A DNA stretch of 64,000 nt from a bacterium (GCA_016125085.1 WGMM01000026.1:124001-188000); one strand, 5' to 3'; shown: positions 8,848-18,394, counted from the first letter of the stretch. Notes: generated by a model from the letters alone, not told the origin. Program-made: numbers and translations.

Positions 8848-10146
8848 ATGAGAATAACGCATCACTCCGCCCAAGAAAAGCCACCGGCTCCCGACGACGA
8901 CACCTTATCATCCATGAATCCACCCAGCGATACGCCTCCCGACCAGCCACGCGGGCCCGTTCTTTCTGACGTTTCCTTCGAATCACTGGGGCTCTCGCGC
9001 ACGATGACCGCCGTTCTGAAACGGCGAGGCTACACTGCGCCGACACCGATTCAGAAGGACGTCATCCCCCTCGCCCTGGAAGGGCACGACATCGTCGGTC
9101 AGGCCAAGACCGGCAGCGGCAAAACGGCCTCATTCGCGATCCCGATCCTCGAAATGCTCGAGCGTTCGGCCGACCTGCCCCAGGCTCTGATCCTGGCCCC
9201 CACGCGTGAACTGGTTCAGCAGATCGTCGTGGAAACCGAAAAGCTGGCCATCGGCCAGAACGTCAAAATTCGCGGCCTTTATGGCGGCGAGCCGATCGTC
9301 CGCCAGCTCCGTTCGCTGGAGCGGGGCGTGGATGTCGTCGTAGGCACGCCAGGGCGGGTCATGGACCTGCTCGAACGCCGCGCCCTCGACTTCTCGGACG
9401 TCTACCATGTCGTTCTCGACGAAGCCGACCGCATGCTCGACATCGGCTTCCGCGACGATATCGAACGGATCCTTCGCCGAGTGCCGGAACCGCATCAGAC
9501 GATGCTCCTTTCGGCCACCCTCTCCGAGGAAATCCTCTTTCTCTCGCGCAAGTACATGCACCATCCGATCGAACTCAACCTCTCGCAGGATGAGCTTTCC
9601 GTCGAATCGATCAAGCAGTACTACATTACGGTCGACCATGACCGGAAGATCGAACTGCTCATGCACCTGCTCGAAAAAGAGCAGCCCCGGCAGTGCATCA
9701 TTTTCACCCGCACCAAGCGTGGTGCAGAAAAGCTGGGCCAGCGCATTTCCCGCAAGTTATCGGGCGTCGGCCTGATGCACGGCGACATGGCCCAGCCGGC
9801 CCGAAACCGCGTAATGCAGGGCTTTCGCGAAGGCAAGGTCAAGATCCTCGTCGCAACGGACGTCGTCGGCCGTGGGATCGACGTCGAAGGTATCAGCCAC
9901 GTCTTCAATTACGACATCCCTGAAGACCCGGAAAATTACGTGCACCGGATCGGCCGCACCGGTCGTATGGGTCGTGACGGCGTGACGTTCCTTTTCGTGT
10001 GCCCCGATGAGGGCGACCCCCTCACCAACATCGAAATGCTCACCGGCAAGCCGATCGAAAGTTACAAGCCCGAAGGCTTTCAGGCGTACCAGAAACGCTC
10101 GCCCGACAATCGCGAATATCAGGAAGTCTACCGGATCGGCTTCTGA
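8848..10146 (+). CDS. DEAD-box ATP-dependent RNA helicase
   Basis: A 432-residue cytosolic helicase that remodels structured RNA or ribosome precursors. The motifs run in order: Q motif (PTPIQKDVIP), I (AKTGSGKT), Ia (PTREL), Ib (TPGR), II (DEAD in VLDEADRMLDIGF), III (SAT), V (ATDVVGRGID) and VI (HRIGRTGR). The tail after motif VI is short, as in the compact RhlE/CshA-like members. The first 22 residues are poorly conserved in appearance and the promoter lies directly in front of ATG 8848, so ATG 8914 (MNPPSDTPP) is a real alternative start. The gene ends 23 bp from the convergent BatD-like gene. Confidence 0.95.
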   Translation: MRITHHSAQEKPPAPDDDTLSSMNPPSDTPPDQPRGPVLSDVSFESLGLSRTMTAVLKRRGYTAPTPIQKDVIPLALEGHDIVGQAKTGSGKTASFAIPILEMLERSADLPQALILAPTRELVQQIVVETEKLAIGQNVKIRGLYGGEPIVRQLRSLERGVDVVVGTPGRVMDLLERRALDFSDVYHVVLDEADRMLDIGFRDDIERILRRVPEPHQTMLLSATLSEEILFLSRKYMHHPIELNLSQDELSVESIKQYYITVDHDRKIELLMHLLEKEQPRQCIIFTRTKRGAEKLGQRISRKLSGVGLMHGDMAQPARNRVMQGFREGKVKILVATDVVGRGIDVEGISHVFNYDIPEDPENYVHRIGRTGRMGRDGVTFLFVCPDEGDPLTNIEMLTGKPIESYKPEGFQAYQKRSPDNREYQEVYRIGF

Positions 10147-10169
10147 CCCCGGTTCCGACGCTTCCAGCT

Positions 10170-11393
10170 TCATCCGCCCTCTTCCGCCGCTACGACTGCG
10201 ACAGACGAGGGCACTTCTCTTTGTCTGCCGAAAGCCCGACGTGTCAGCTCTTCGTGGGCCAGGTCCAGGCAGGGGTCGCCCCCATTTCGGATGCGTCGCC
10301 GCTCCGGCTCGAACGCACGCCATATGGCCTGTGCCTGCCGCTGAGTCATGGCCTGTCGTAATGCGCGTTCGAGACGCCGCTTCAGTAACCAACGGCTTCT
10401 CAATAAGCCACGAATGCCGACAGCCAGGACAAATGAGAACATGACCGAAGCGATCATCCCCACGATCGCGAACTTGTTCCGTCTGAAGATGGCATTGCGA
10501 TCGAACTTCTCAGCTTGCTGCTCTGCGCCCGTTTTCGCCACCCGAAACAAGGCACGAGGCCGAATCCGAATACCGGGGCCGGAGACCAGCCGCGTCTGAA
10601 TCGTCCCGGCATCGTCCAAATGCACGATGCGGACAGGCTCGACCCGGAATGCCCCCGGGGCCTCTGCTCGCCATTCGAATGACCATGTTCGCTGAGAAGA
10701 GGTCCCTGCCCCGTCAGCCCATTCGACTTTCTCGTCGACAAGCATCGGACGGAATCGCGAATCGTCTTCCGTAGAGTTCTCCTCAGCCCGAATCCGAAGT
10801 TCCGGGACATTTTCGACAGCCATGGCTGCCGGCCCGACCAGGGTGAAATCGATCCGTACGGAAGCTCCAGCCTCAGTGCTCTCTTCGCTTGCAGACAGTG
10901 TCGCTGACAGGCCACCGACGCCGGCACGAATCAGGCCACCATCCGATTCGGCCACCATCGCACGCGGCCATGGCCGAACTTCATAAGCCTTTACTCTATT
11001 TTGGGTACCGTCGTGATTATCGCGAATCATCCCCGCAGGAAATCGGATCGACACCTGCCCTGTTCGTCGAAACAGGGTCGAAATCGTGATCTGCCCCTCC
11101 GGCAGCCTCGGCTGAGAGACATGCACCAGAGCGGCCCCGGCAGGCGTGACGACGATCGACTTCTCGGAAATGGGCTTCGTAACATCTTTCAATACGAAGA
11201 TTTCGCTGACGACCGACCCGACGAACGGCTGCGTCCTGACTGGTGTCGATAAATTCTGTGCCAGCGTCCAGCAAGGCCACAGCAGACCGATCGAAATTCC
11301 GAGCATGAAAAGCGAAAGCCCGACGCTGCGACTTCCGCTGAGGAAATCGCAGCCGGGCCAGGAATTGATCGCGCACGAGACGCGAATTCGCAT
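10170..11393 (-). CDS. BatD-like membrane protein
   Basis: A 407-residue protein with an N-terminal hydrophobic segment (about residues 24-45), two beta-sandwich-like extracytoplasmic regions, one C-terminal transmembrane helix (FAIVGMIASVMFSFVLAVGI) and a basic cytoplasmic tail. The arrangement and the segment PELRIRAEENSTEDDSRF resemble BatD/oxygen-tolerance proteins, but no other bat genes or MoxR are in the window, so the role is unknown. It lies 42 bp downstream of the aldo/keto reductase and is probably co-transcribed with it. Confidence 0.6.
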   Translation of the reverse strand: MRIRVSCAINSWPGCDFLSGSRSVGLSLFMLGISIGLLWPCWTLAQNLSTPVRTQPFVGSVVSEIFVLKDVTKPISEKSIVVTPAGAALVHVSQPRLPEGQITISTLFRRTGQVSIRFPAGMIRDNHDGTQNRVKAYEVRPWPRAMVAESDGGLIRAGVGGLSATLSASEESTEAGASVRIDFTLVGPAAMAVENVPELRIRAEENSTEDDSRFRPMLVDEKVEWADGAGTSSQRTWSFEWRAEAPGAFRVEPVRIVHLDDAGTIQTRLVSGPGIRIRPRALFRVAKTGAEQQAEKFDRNAIFRRNKFAIVGMIASVMFSFVLAVGIRGLLRSRWLLKRRLERALRQAMTQRQAQAIWRAFEPERRRIRNGGDPCLDLAHEELTRRAFGRQREVPSSVAVVAAEEGG

Positions 11394-11435
11394 GATCGGC
11401 CTTCCCTCATCAGGAGCGGGCCGGTCGCTGCCTGA

Positions 11436-12662
11436 TCATGAGAGGCAGCGGTCGACTCTGGGCAGCAGTGAGCTGAACTTGAGCCGGTTCGGGCAGGCGG
11501 CTTCGGCGGCGGCGAGGTCGGCATCGGACCAGTCGCGGCTTTCGACGTCCATTTCCGAATACTGCTTACGAGCTTCGGAACGGAATCCGAAGTTATCGTG
11601 ATAGGTCAGCAGCCGGGTCAGGTCGCCCAGCCGTGCCTTCGTACCGGCCGCGTGCGCACACTGGCCGGTGCAGTCGGCGCACAACGTCAGGCCGCACTTG
11701 ACGATGGCGTCCCGAAGCTGATGAATGTCGGCCGTTTTCATCGGCTCGTAGATCTTCACCGCGTGGGTATTTTCACGAATCTGATCGGTGTTGCGCATCG
11801 AAACGCAGCAGGACGAAATCCGCTCGTCGGACCAGATGGCGTGCAGCAGGCCCTGATAGGCGGAGAGTTTCTTCTCCTTCAGGTAGGGCACGTGCTTGGG
11901 CACATCGTCCAGTACGGCATCGCCGACGCCGGCGACCTGCTTCATGGAAATCAGGCCGATCCCGGCTTTGTGGCAGGCGTCCAGGGCGCGGTTGAGCGGG
12001 GCGTCCTTGTCCAGCCAGGGCGTGTACTGAACCATGATGGCATCGACGAATCCGCCGTCAGCGGCCGATTGAAGGAACTCGGCACGCTTCTGGTCATGGC
12101 AGGAGAAGCCGAGGAGTTTGGCCTTGCCGGATTTCTTGATCTTTTCGAAGGCGGCCTTCCACTCCTTCGACTTCGGCCATTCCAGCGATTCGTAGCCGTA
12201 ATCGGTTCCGATGCCGTGGATGAAGAAGAGGTCGAGGTAGTCGGTCTGGAGGGCTTCCAGCCGTTTGTCGAGCTGGGCGATCAGTTGCTCGGGCGTCTTC
12301 GGATGGTCTTTGGTGACGAGGAAGATGTCCTTGCGGACGCCTGGATTGTCCTTGAGCCAGCGAGCGATGGCTGGCTCGGATCCATAGCTCTGGGCGGTGT
12401 CGATGTAACGAACCCCGTTGGCGAACGAGAACCGCAAGAGACGATCCAGACCGGGGTTACGGAAGGTGCCGAAATTCAGCATCGAAACCGGGATGCCGGA
12501 ACGCCCCAGAGGACGCGTCGGAACCGGTGCGGAGGTGCGGACGGCGTCCGCTTCCTTGTCCTGGGCCTGGGCCACGGAGGAACCGGCCAGCGCGGCAGCA
12601 CCCGCGGCGGAAGCCATCATCCATTCGCGGCGATCCAGCCCATCGCGATTCGCTTCGGTCAT
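11436..12662 (-). CDS. Tat-exported aldo/keto reductase with a C-terminal cysteine cluster
   Basis: A 408-residue NAD(P)H-dependent oxidoreductase-like protein. A twin-arginine signal (LDRREWMMASAAGAAALAG) begins near residue 9, so it is exported folded. The AKR barrel follows. It shows the catalytic Asp and Tyr in IDTAQSYG, the Lys in LVTKDHP and the His in FFIHGIG. Near the C-terminus CGLTLCADCTGQC supplies four closely spaced cysteines, typical of the iron-sulfur or ferredoxin-like extension seen in some planctomycete and clostridial AKRs. ATG 12662 has GGAG at a usable distance; ATG 12683 does not. The substrate is unknown. Confidence 0.85.
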   Translation of the reverse strand: MTEANRDGLDRREWMMASAAGAAALAGSSVAQAQDKEADAVRTSAPVPTRPLGRSGIPVSMLNFGTFRNPGLDRLLRFSFANGVRYIDTAQSYGSEPAIARWLKDNPGVRKDIFLVTKDHPKTPEQLIAQLDKRLEALQTDYLDLFFIHGIGTDYGYESLEWPKSKEWKAAFEKIKKSGKAKLLGFSCHDQKRAEFLQSAADGGFVDAIMVQYTPWLDKDAPLNRALDACHKAGIGLISMKQVAGVGDAVLDDVPKHVPYLKEKKLSAYQGLLHAIWSDERISSCCVSMRNTDQIRENTHAVKIYEPMKTADIHQLRDAIVKCGLTLCADCTGQCAHAAGTKARLGDLTRLLTYHDNFGFRSEARKQYSEMDVESRDWSDADLAAAEAACPNRLKFSSLLPRVDRCLS

Positions 12663-12807
12663 GATTCGATCGCTCCAAGTCATTCTTTACCGCTCATGAC
12701 GCATCCCAACGACACGTGCACCGAAAGGTGACGTTGATTCGAACCGCCGGGTCGTATGATCGGATACTCTTGTCTTGTTTAACAGAGGTGTCTACGATTG
12801 TCCATCG

Positions 12808-12849
12808 AAAAAAAGAAGGATGAAACGGAATTCTCGATCCGTTTCATCC
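12808..12849 (-). terminator. Rho-independent terminator of csrA
   Basis: GGATGAAACGG (12818-12828) and CCGTTTCATCC (12839-12849) form a perfect 11-bp stem with a 10-base loop. Reading the minus strand it is followed by TTCTTTTTTTC. It lies 36 bp beyond the csrA stop. Confidence 0.9.
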
Positions 12850-12884
12850 CAATGTGATTCACCTGCGGATCGTGCCGATCCGGA

Positions 12885-13094
12885 TCATTCGAAACCGTGC
12901 GGAGCCGAGCCTGAAACGGGGCTGATCGCCCCATTTTCGTGGCGATCTTCCAGTAATTCCATTCGGAAGATAGGCACCTCGGCGGGCGCTTCGATCCCGA
13001 TGCGGACGCAATTGCGGTCCACCTTCAGCACCGTTACGGTCACTTTGTCCCCGATCACGATGCTCTCATTCAACTTGCGGCTCAAAACCAACAT
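12885..13094 (-). CDS. csrA: Carbon storage regulator CsrA
   Basis: A 69-residue RNA-binding translational regulator that occludes GGA motifs in mRNA leaders. The family core is intact (MLVLSRKLNESIVIGD, then VRIGIEAPAEVPIFRMEL) with the RNA-contacting L4 and R44. About 15 residues follow the core, a common length. AAGGAG lies eight bases upstream of the ATG. No fliW or flagellar gene is nearby, so the antagonist is not identifiable here. A strong terminator follows, making this a single-gene unit. The AT-rich upstream region 13095-13374 probably holds its promoter. Confidence 0.95.
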   Translation of the reverse strand: MLVLSRKLNESIVIGDKVTVTVLKVDRNCVRIGIEAPAEVPIFRMELLEDRHENGAISPVSGSAPHGFE

Positions 13095-13374
13095 GGTGTC
13101 AGCTCCTTCCGGTCACCTGCCATTCGCCGGTTCGATCCGAAAGTGTCGGCCCATCCTCGATGGCCGCACGATCCTTCGTCGCCCCGCACGAATCTCGCTT
13201 CTCTGATAATAGATACGCAGCTCAACAATAAAAGTTGGCGAAAAATCCGAAAATTTTGTGGAATTCCCGAAAAAAATATGAATTCCGGATGCGGGATTGC
13301 CGACGACCGGAACCGCAAAAAGACACAAACAACTATACCAAATAGACTTAGGCCAAAATCAAACGGACGTGTGT

Positions 13375-14967
13375 TCATGTGCTTGGCGAGGCCGTGCGTT
13401 TGAGGTAATCGATAAACTGCTGGTCCAGAGCACCCGATTCCAGCCCCAGACGCTCTGCCAGGCCTCGAGCGCCCCGCAACCGGCCCTTGTACGCGTCGCG
13501 GGCATAGTCCAGAAAGATGTCGCGGGTACGGGGTTCCGGGTGCATGAGGAAGTGGAGTGTCAAAGCCATCGCCTGGGCGTAGTGGTCATAGATCTTCGCA
13601 GGCGATTCGAACCCGGCCTTGCCGTAGGCTTCGAAAACCTCATAAGGCGTGTAGGCCTTGTCATCCAGAATCCGATTGCGGGCCACATCCATACGGGGAC
13701 CGGTAGGCAGGCCGAAACGCAAGTGATTGTCTCCATCAGCCTTAAGCGTTTCGAAACAGGTACCCAGGCCTTCGAAGAGCCAATAGTGGCCCCGGTTCGA
13801 ATCGAGCCGGTCGCGGCCGGCCATCTCGAACAGAAGTTGATGCGAGGCCTCGTGATAGAGCGTAGCCTCGACAGGCAGTTGACCGCCCTTGTCCTGAAAG
13901 AAGTAGGACATGCCCCGGCCGCCCCGCTGACGGCTGTTGGCAGCCTGCGGCGGTCGCCTGTAATAGCCGATGCTCTCCGCGATAGAAGGCCCTTCCAGAG
14001 GCGTCAACTCCTCGACATATTTCTCTTTACGTGCGAAATAGGCGACATGATGCACCACCGGCGACGCGACCGGTTTCGAAAGCTTCGCCCGCCAACGTTT
14101 GGCAAGAGGCAATTCCGGGCCGATGAGATCTGCCATCCAGCTGAAGAAGAACTGGTGGAAGGCTTCCAGCTTACGCCCGAAGGCGACGGCTTCGTCGAAC
14201 GGCACGTCACTGCGGATGCGGAAATGCTCGGTCACGATTTCCCAGGCGTTGGACCATTCGGCATGTGCGGCGTTCGCTTCGTCGGCGGGCCCGAAAGCGA
14301 TTTTGCCGGTCCGGGCATCTTTGCCGATCGGCAACTGGCCCTGATCGAGCGGTTCGACCCAGTCCTTTTCCAGCCAGCCGAAGCGCGGATGCAGCACCCG
14401 GCCACGTTCGAGCTGGGCCATGGCGTAAGGGGTCGCCCATCCGTCGGCGATTGCGACATAGCCAAGCACTCGCCAGGCTTCGGGCTGTTGAACGTCGCGC
14501 GACACGATCGCCCGAAGGGCCTGATCGGTGACTCGAAACCGTTCCTGGAACGCGGCTTTGGAAGCAAGCTTCCATAAGCGGTCAATCGTATGGTCGCGCA
14601 AGTCTCGCAGGTCGCGAGTGCGATTCCACTCAAACGCGACAGTCGATTCGCCATTCCGGACAACTTCGGGCATCAGCTCGAAACGCACACCTTGAAGGGC
14701 GCGATCCTCGGGCAGAGGTTCGAACTTTTTGAGGATCGCCGCAGCGCTGCGGCGTGTCGATTCGTCAGATGCGTGTTCGGCGAGTTCGGTGAGTTTCGCT
14801 CGTTCTTCAGCCAGGATCGTCGCGAATTCCTGGCTTGGCGAATCGAGGACGATCTGGCCGATCGGCGCGATACGCGGAGCGGGTGGCAAAAGCGGCGGTG
14901 GTTTGGCCGGCCGGGTCTCGACCTGAGCCAGTCCGGCGATCGACATCAACAGCAGGGCAGGAATCAT
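13375..14967 (-). CDS. Secreted DUF1570-like zinc peptidase-like protein
   Basis: A 530-residue protein with a short signal peptide (MIPALLLMSIAGLAQ). The gluzincin motif HEASH occurs in TLYHEASHQLLFEMAG near residue 371. It is followed by WLFEGLGTCFE, where the glutamate would be the third zinc ligand, so the active site looks complete. This layout is that of DUF1570 proteins, common in planctomycetes and of unknown substrate. The N-terminal 250 residues are helical and may be repeat-like. It is probably exported to the periplasm. Confidence 0.75.
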   Translation of the reverse strand: MIPALLLMSIAGLAQVETRPAKPPPLLPPAPRIAPIGQIVLDSPSQEFATILAEERAKLTELAEHASDESTRRSAAAILKKFEPLPEDRALQGVRFELMPEVVRNGESTVAFEWNRTRDLRDLRDHTIDRLWKLASKAAFQERFRVTDQALRAIVSRDVQQPEAWRVLGYVAIADGWATPYAMAQLERGRVLHPRFGWLEKDWVEPLDQGQLPIGKDARTGKIAFGPADEANAAHAEWSNAWEIVTEHFRIRSDVPFDEAVAFGRKLEAFHQFFFSWMADLIGPELPLAKRWRAKLSKPVASPVVHHVAYFARKEKYVEELTPLEGPSIAESIGYYRRPPQAANSRQRGGRGMSYFFQDKGGQLPVEATLYHEASHQLLFEMAGRDRLDSNRGHYWLFEGLGTCFETLKADGDNHLRFGLPTGPRMDVARNRILDDKAYTPYEVFEAYGKAGFESPAKIYDHYAQAMALTLHFLMHPEPRTRDIFLDYARDAYKGRLRGARGLAERLGLESGALDQQFIDYLKRTASPST

Positions 14968-15241
14968 GGTCGGTCGCCGTTGGAGGATCAGGGCAGATCA
15001 TTAGAATCGACATGAACCGTCGGGACGGCACGCGATTGCCGACCGAGGCGAACGAACCGGAAGGATCCGTGACGGAACGGAAAACGGTGGGCGAGCATCG
15101 GGTTCCCCCGATTGCCGGTCACCGGCCCGCATGGGCGAACGCGGCACAGGCAAGGGGAAATCGCACCGATCCTGCAAGCCTTTCGCATCTTCCTTTGAGG
15201 CTTATGCTTCCGGTACGTGGCCGGTCCTTCCGGTAGAGGGC

Positions 15242-15442
15242 TCAGCCTTTCTTTTTGGTCGTTTTCTTGTCGGCTTCGTTATAGGGATTTCCCAGGCCGC
15301 CGAAGGGGGCATCGGGAGCAGGCTTGACGCCTTCGACCGGTGGAGGTGTATCGGACGAACCTGAACCGCCGCAGCCGATCGCCACGAAGACCAGGAAAGG
15401 GATCACGGATGCCAGGGTCCAGGAAAGTCGGCGCAGAAGCAT
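15242..15442 (-). CDS. Small putative lipoprotein
   Basis: Sixty-six residues. There is a basic start, a hydrophobic stretch (LASVIPFLVFVAIGC) ending in a lipobox-like A-I-G-C, then a Gly/Ser/Pro-rich mature part with a lysine-rich end (DKKTTKKKG). ATG 15442 places the signal at the N-terminus; the frame is open further upstream to 15592. Very short lipoproteins of this kind are frequent in planctomycetes and no function is known. It stands alone. Confidence 0.65.
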   Translation of the reverse strand: MLLRRLSWTLASVIPFLVFVAIGCGGSGSSDTPPPVEGVKPAPDAPFGGLGNPYNEADKKTTKKKG

Positions 15443-15850
15443 GGCGGAAACCTGAAGGGATGGTGGCCGGGCAAAATGCCGTTCGAACCGAACCGGTGAA
15501 GCCAGGCCATGGGTGATGCGATATCCTGAGGGATCAGTCACGATTATTCGGATTTTCCCGCAGGAGGTCCAGATCCGAGTGACGGTCGGCAAACAAGTTC
15601 ATGCCAAACGTGGCTTTCTGTCGTTCGAAGGGAGTGATGGAAGTCTACGGCAGAAGAGTCGTAACCCATCTCGAAGGCGACGCCGCGCGAACGAAACGCA
15701 AACATTTACGATTGAAACACTTAGACTTAATTACCAAGCCATTTCTCAAGATTTCGTCACGCGAACTGATCTGGACAGTTTTCTCCAATCGTGTCTGATC
15801 TAACCGGTTCGGGATCACGAGGACACGAATTCGCAAGGAGGGTCGGTCGC
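15443..15850. other. Intergenic region between divergent genes
   Basis: A 408-base gap between the lipoprotein start (minus) and the next gene (plus). It is AT-richer around 15700-15740. I see no convincing RNA gene or terminator. A 53-codon frame from ATG 15637 is discussed under rejected items. Confidence 0.5.
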
Positions 15851-16471
15851 ATGACGACGCGCTACAGGAAGCAGTTCGAAGGATTCCGGTCCGGACATCG
15901 AACCCTTGCGATTCTGACGGCAGGTTTCGTCCTCGGCGCTGCCGCGGTCGGCATCATCAGGGGGTCGAGGCCCGTATTCGCTATGCCCTCACCCGGTGCC
16001 GATCGATCGACCTTGATGAGTTGCATCGTCACTTCCGAATACAACGATGCCCGCAAGGTGCAGATACCCGTCGAAGGCCTGGTCTATCTCGATTACCGAT
16101 CGGGCAAGCTGATCGGCACCATGCCGGAAATGCGCCAGATCGGCCTGCAGAAGCGCATTCTGAGCAACTTCACGGAGCGGGACCTGGTGGAAGACTTCGG
16201 AATCGAGCCAGGGCAGACGCCGAACTTTCTGCTCCAGGCGATCTCGACCGGAGCCTTGTCGGACAGCGGTCAGCTGATCGTCGTGCTGGACACTCAGACT
16301 CGCCAGGCCCGCATTTACAAGCTGAGCTTCGAACAGCGGGGCGTCGAATTCCGTCCCCAGTTCGTCATGCTCGAAAAGAAGACGTTCGACACGAAGACGA
16401 ACGTCGACATCCTGAAGTCGATCCCCGGCGCCGAAGCCGATCAGGCCGGCTTGCCGCAGTTGCCGAACTGA
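15851..16471 (+). CDS. Membrane-anchored hypothetical protein
   Basis: A 206-residue protein. A basic N-terminus is followed by one hydrophobic helix (LAILTAGFVLGAAAVGII) and an extracytoplasmic domain of about 160 residues. The domain contains VEGLVYLDYRSGKLIGTMPEM and QLIVVLDTQTRQARIYKLSF, a pattern of paired beta strands recalling beta-propeller-like repeats. ATG 15851 is chosen because AAGGAGG lies nine bases upstream; the frame is open from a GTG at 15791. I do not recognise a named family. Similar proteins appear in other planctomycetes as far as I recall. Confidence 0.65.
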   Translation: MTTRYRKQFEGFRSGHRTLAILTAGFVLGAAAVGIIRGSRPVFAMPSPGADRSTLMSCIVTSEYNDARKVQIPVEGLVYLDYRSGKLIGTMPEMRQIGLQKRILSNFTERDLVEDFGIEPGQTPNFLLQAISTGALSDSGQLIVVLDTQTRQARIYKLSFEQRGVEFRPQFVMLEKKTFDTKTNVDILKSIPGAEADQAGLPQLPN

Positions 16472-16509
16472 CGATTTCGGCATGATCTCGATTCGATCGA
16501 CCGGCCGCA

Positions 16510-18129
16510 TCAGGGCATGATGCGGCAACCGACGGCGGTATTGATCGCCAGGGCGGCCTGACGATGACGGGCCAGACTGTCGCGATACTGGCGGACGACA
16601 TCGTTATATTCACGCTGGGCGGAAACGAAGTCGTTGAACTCCAGCTCGCCGCTCGTGAAAAGCGTCAGCGTATCGGTGCGTACCTTTTCGGCCATCGGCA
16701 GGATCTCTTCCTCGATCCGTTCGAGCGCTTTCGAACTGATCCGGTACTCCTCGAATGCGTCGAAGACTTCGGTCTTCACCCGGCGTTCCTGGGCTGCGGT
16801 TTCGATGCGGGTTTGATCGACGTTGATCCGTGCCCGGGCGATATTGCCCTGGTTGCGGTTGAAGATCGGCAAAGGCACCGTCACGCCGATGGCCCAGCTG
16901 TTCGCCACAGGCTTGCCCTCTGGGCGGTTATCCTGAGCCGTGTAGGGTTGATAGAGCAGGTAGACATCGCTGAAGCGGTTCGCCATGGATAACCGCACTT
17001 CTTCGTAAGCCCGTTCGGTTCCGATCCGGAAGGCCTGCAGGTCCGGCCGGCTGGCGAAGGCCATGTCCAGGAGAACGGGATATTCCGGCAGTTCAGGTAC
17101 AGACGGCTTGAGAAGACCGCGAAGTTCGAGCTGATCGGGATCCTCGATCGCCAGATCCAGCATGCCCACAAGCTTCTGCTTCGCCTTGCGATAGAAAACC
17201 TGGGAATCCTCGAGCCCGACCAGAGCCGCGCTGCGTTTGACCTTCACCCGGCTCAAATCGGCCGACGTGCGATTGCCTTTTTCGTACAGTTCCTGAGTCA
17301 ACTGCACGAGTTTTTCGAAATTGTCCACACTGGCCTGGGCGTAGCGAACGGTTTCCCGCGCAGCGAGGGCATCGACATATGCCGTATACAGCTGAGAGAT
17401 CATCAGCCGGACCGAGTCCTGATATTGGGCTTCGAGCACCCTGCGAGCCTGCACAGCGACGCGGACACGGGCTCTACGCTTGCGGGAAAGGTCCAGCGGC
17501 ATCGTGACGTTCAGGTCGTATTGCGTTTGTCCGCCGGGCTTTCTGTCGTTGAACTTGCCGTAGGGAATCAATTGGGTGTCATAGTAAAGAAACGGGTTCG
17601 AGCGCAGGCCGGCGGTGAGGATATCGGCATCGCCCTGGGGCAATTCCAGGGCCCGGGCGCGCAACTCGAGGTTCGCCGTCACGAGCTGTTCGATCGCAGC
17701 ATCGAGCGTCAGACCATCTGGCGGCCCTTCTTCGTCGGAGGTTTCCAGAGTCGGAAGATTCAGCGGGCCGAAAACGGGCAGATCGGTCAGCGGCTGGGCG
17801 GCCGGTGCCCCGAGGGCGGAACTGGGCGGCCGGGTCACTTCGATCGAACCAGGCAAGGTGATGCTGGTCGGAACCCGCGGCGAACCCTGCCCCGCTCCCG
17901 ATCCGACGAAGCCCTGGGTGGCAGGATTCGTGTCGAGCGAATTAATCCGGGCATCTCCGGGCGCGCGGCCGAGCAGCGAGCCATCGGGGGCGCCCTGCCG
18001 AATCGCTTCCGGCTCAGTCGGGCCCTGCGCTCGGGCTTGGGTGCCGCTGAACACCAATATCGCCAGGAGCGATACGATCTGAAACGTCGCAGCACCGGCA
18101 AACCGGGCGCAATGGATGCGATTGACCAT
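16510..18129 (-). CDS. TolC/CusC-like outer membrane efflux protein
   Basis: A 539-residue protein with a signal peptide (FQIVSLLAILVFSGTQARAQ) and a roughly 120-residue Pro/Gly-rich linker. The rest is the outer membrane efflux domain, two long alpha-helical hairpin repeats with characteristic stretches such as LDAAIEQLVTANLELRARAL and NRNQGNIARARINVDQTRIE. It forms the trimeric channel part of an RND-type or ABC-type exporter, but no inner-membrane pump or adaptor gene is adjacent. ATG 18129 has GGAAGGGG upstream; the open frame to 19020 beyond it is a shadow of thiSG. It is divergent from thiSG. A 9-bp hairpin overlaps its stop codon. Confidence 0.85.
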   Translation of the reverse strand: MVNRIHCARFAGAATFQIVSLLAILVFSGTQARAQGPTEPEAIRQGAPDGSLLGRAPGDARINSLDTNPATQGFVGSGAGQGSPRVPTSITLPGSIEVTRPPSSALGAPAAQPLTDLPVFGPLNLPTLETSDEEGPPDGLTLDAAIEQLVTANLELRARALELPQGDADILTAGLRSNPFLYYDTQLIPYGKFNDRKPGGQTQYDLNVTMPLDLSRKRRARVRVAVQARRVLEAQYQDSVRLMISQLYTAYVDALAARETVRYAQASVDNFEKLVQLTQELYEKGNRTSADLSRVKVKRSAALVGLEDSQVFYRKAKQKLVGMLDLAIEDPDQLELRGLLKPSVPELPEYPVLLDMAFASRPDLQAFRIGTERAYEEVRLSMANRFSDVYLLYQPYTAQDNRPEGKPVANSWAIGVTVPLPIFNRNQGNIARARINVDQTRIETAAQERRVKTEVFDAFEEYRISSKALERIEEEILPMAEKVRTDTLTLFTSGELEFNDFVSAQREYNDVVRQYRDSLARHRQAALAINTAVGCRIMP

Positions 18130-18316
18130 GATTATCGCGCTAATCCCCTTCCTGGGCAGTGAGATACGCTTACCCCGAGGCGACGGGGCGATGCGTGCTC
18201 GGTGCGGAGACATCCTGTCTCCTGAAACAATATCGGCCAGATGCGGCTGCAACCTGACGGATTCGCAGTGAGTGCCGTTCTTGCGCGGCGCTTCGATTGT
18301 CGGGACCGGCCGCGGA

Positions 18317-18346
18317 TTGTCCTGAGTTCGACGATTGACATATAGT
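18317..18346 (+). promoter_or_regulatory. Probable promoter of the thiS-thiG fusion gene
   Basis: TTGTCC (18317-18322), 18 bases, TATAGT (18341-18346), giving a predicted start near 18353 and a leader of about 42 bases. That leader is too short for a TPP riboswitch, and no CUGAGA/ACCUGA pair is visible. Confidence 0.4.
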
Positions 18347-18394
18347 AGATGTCTCAGGACAGCACCCTGCCCCCCAGCGAGTGAGACGACCGCA

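Noticed and set aside
15637-15798. A 53-codon frame preceded by AAGGGAG
   Set aside because: The ribosome site is only two bases from the ATG and the product is basic and motif-free. It is left as intergenic.
16504-16526. A 9-bp stem over the stop codon of the TolC-like gene as a terminator
   Set aside because: No T-run on either strand; it is at most a weak or attenuating hairpin.
18335-18340. TTGACA as the -35 of thiSG
   Set aside because: No -10 element lies 16-18 bases downstream. TATAGT directly after it fits better as the -10 of an upstream -35.
18300-18394. A TPP riboswitch before thiSG
   Set aside because: The leader is about 40 bases, too short, and the conserved CUGAGA and ACCUGA elements are absent.
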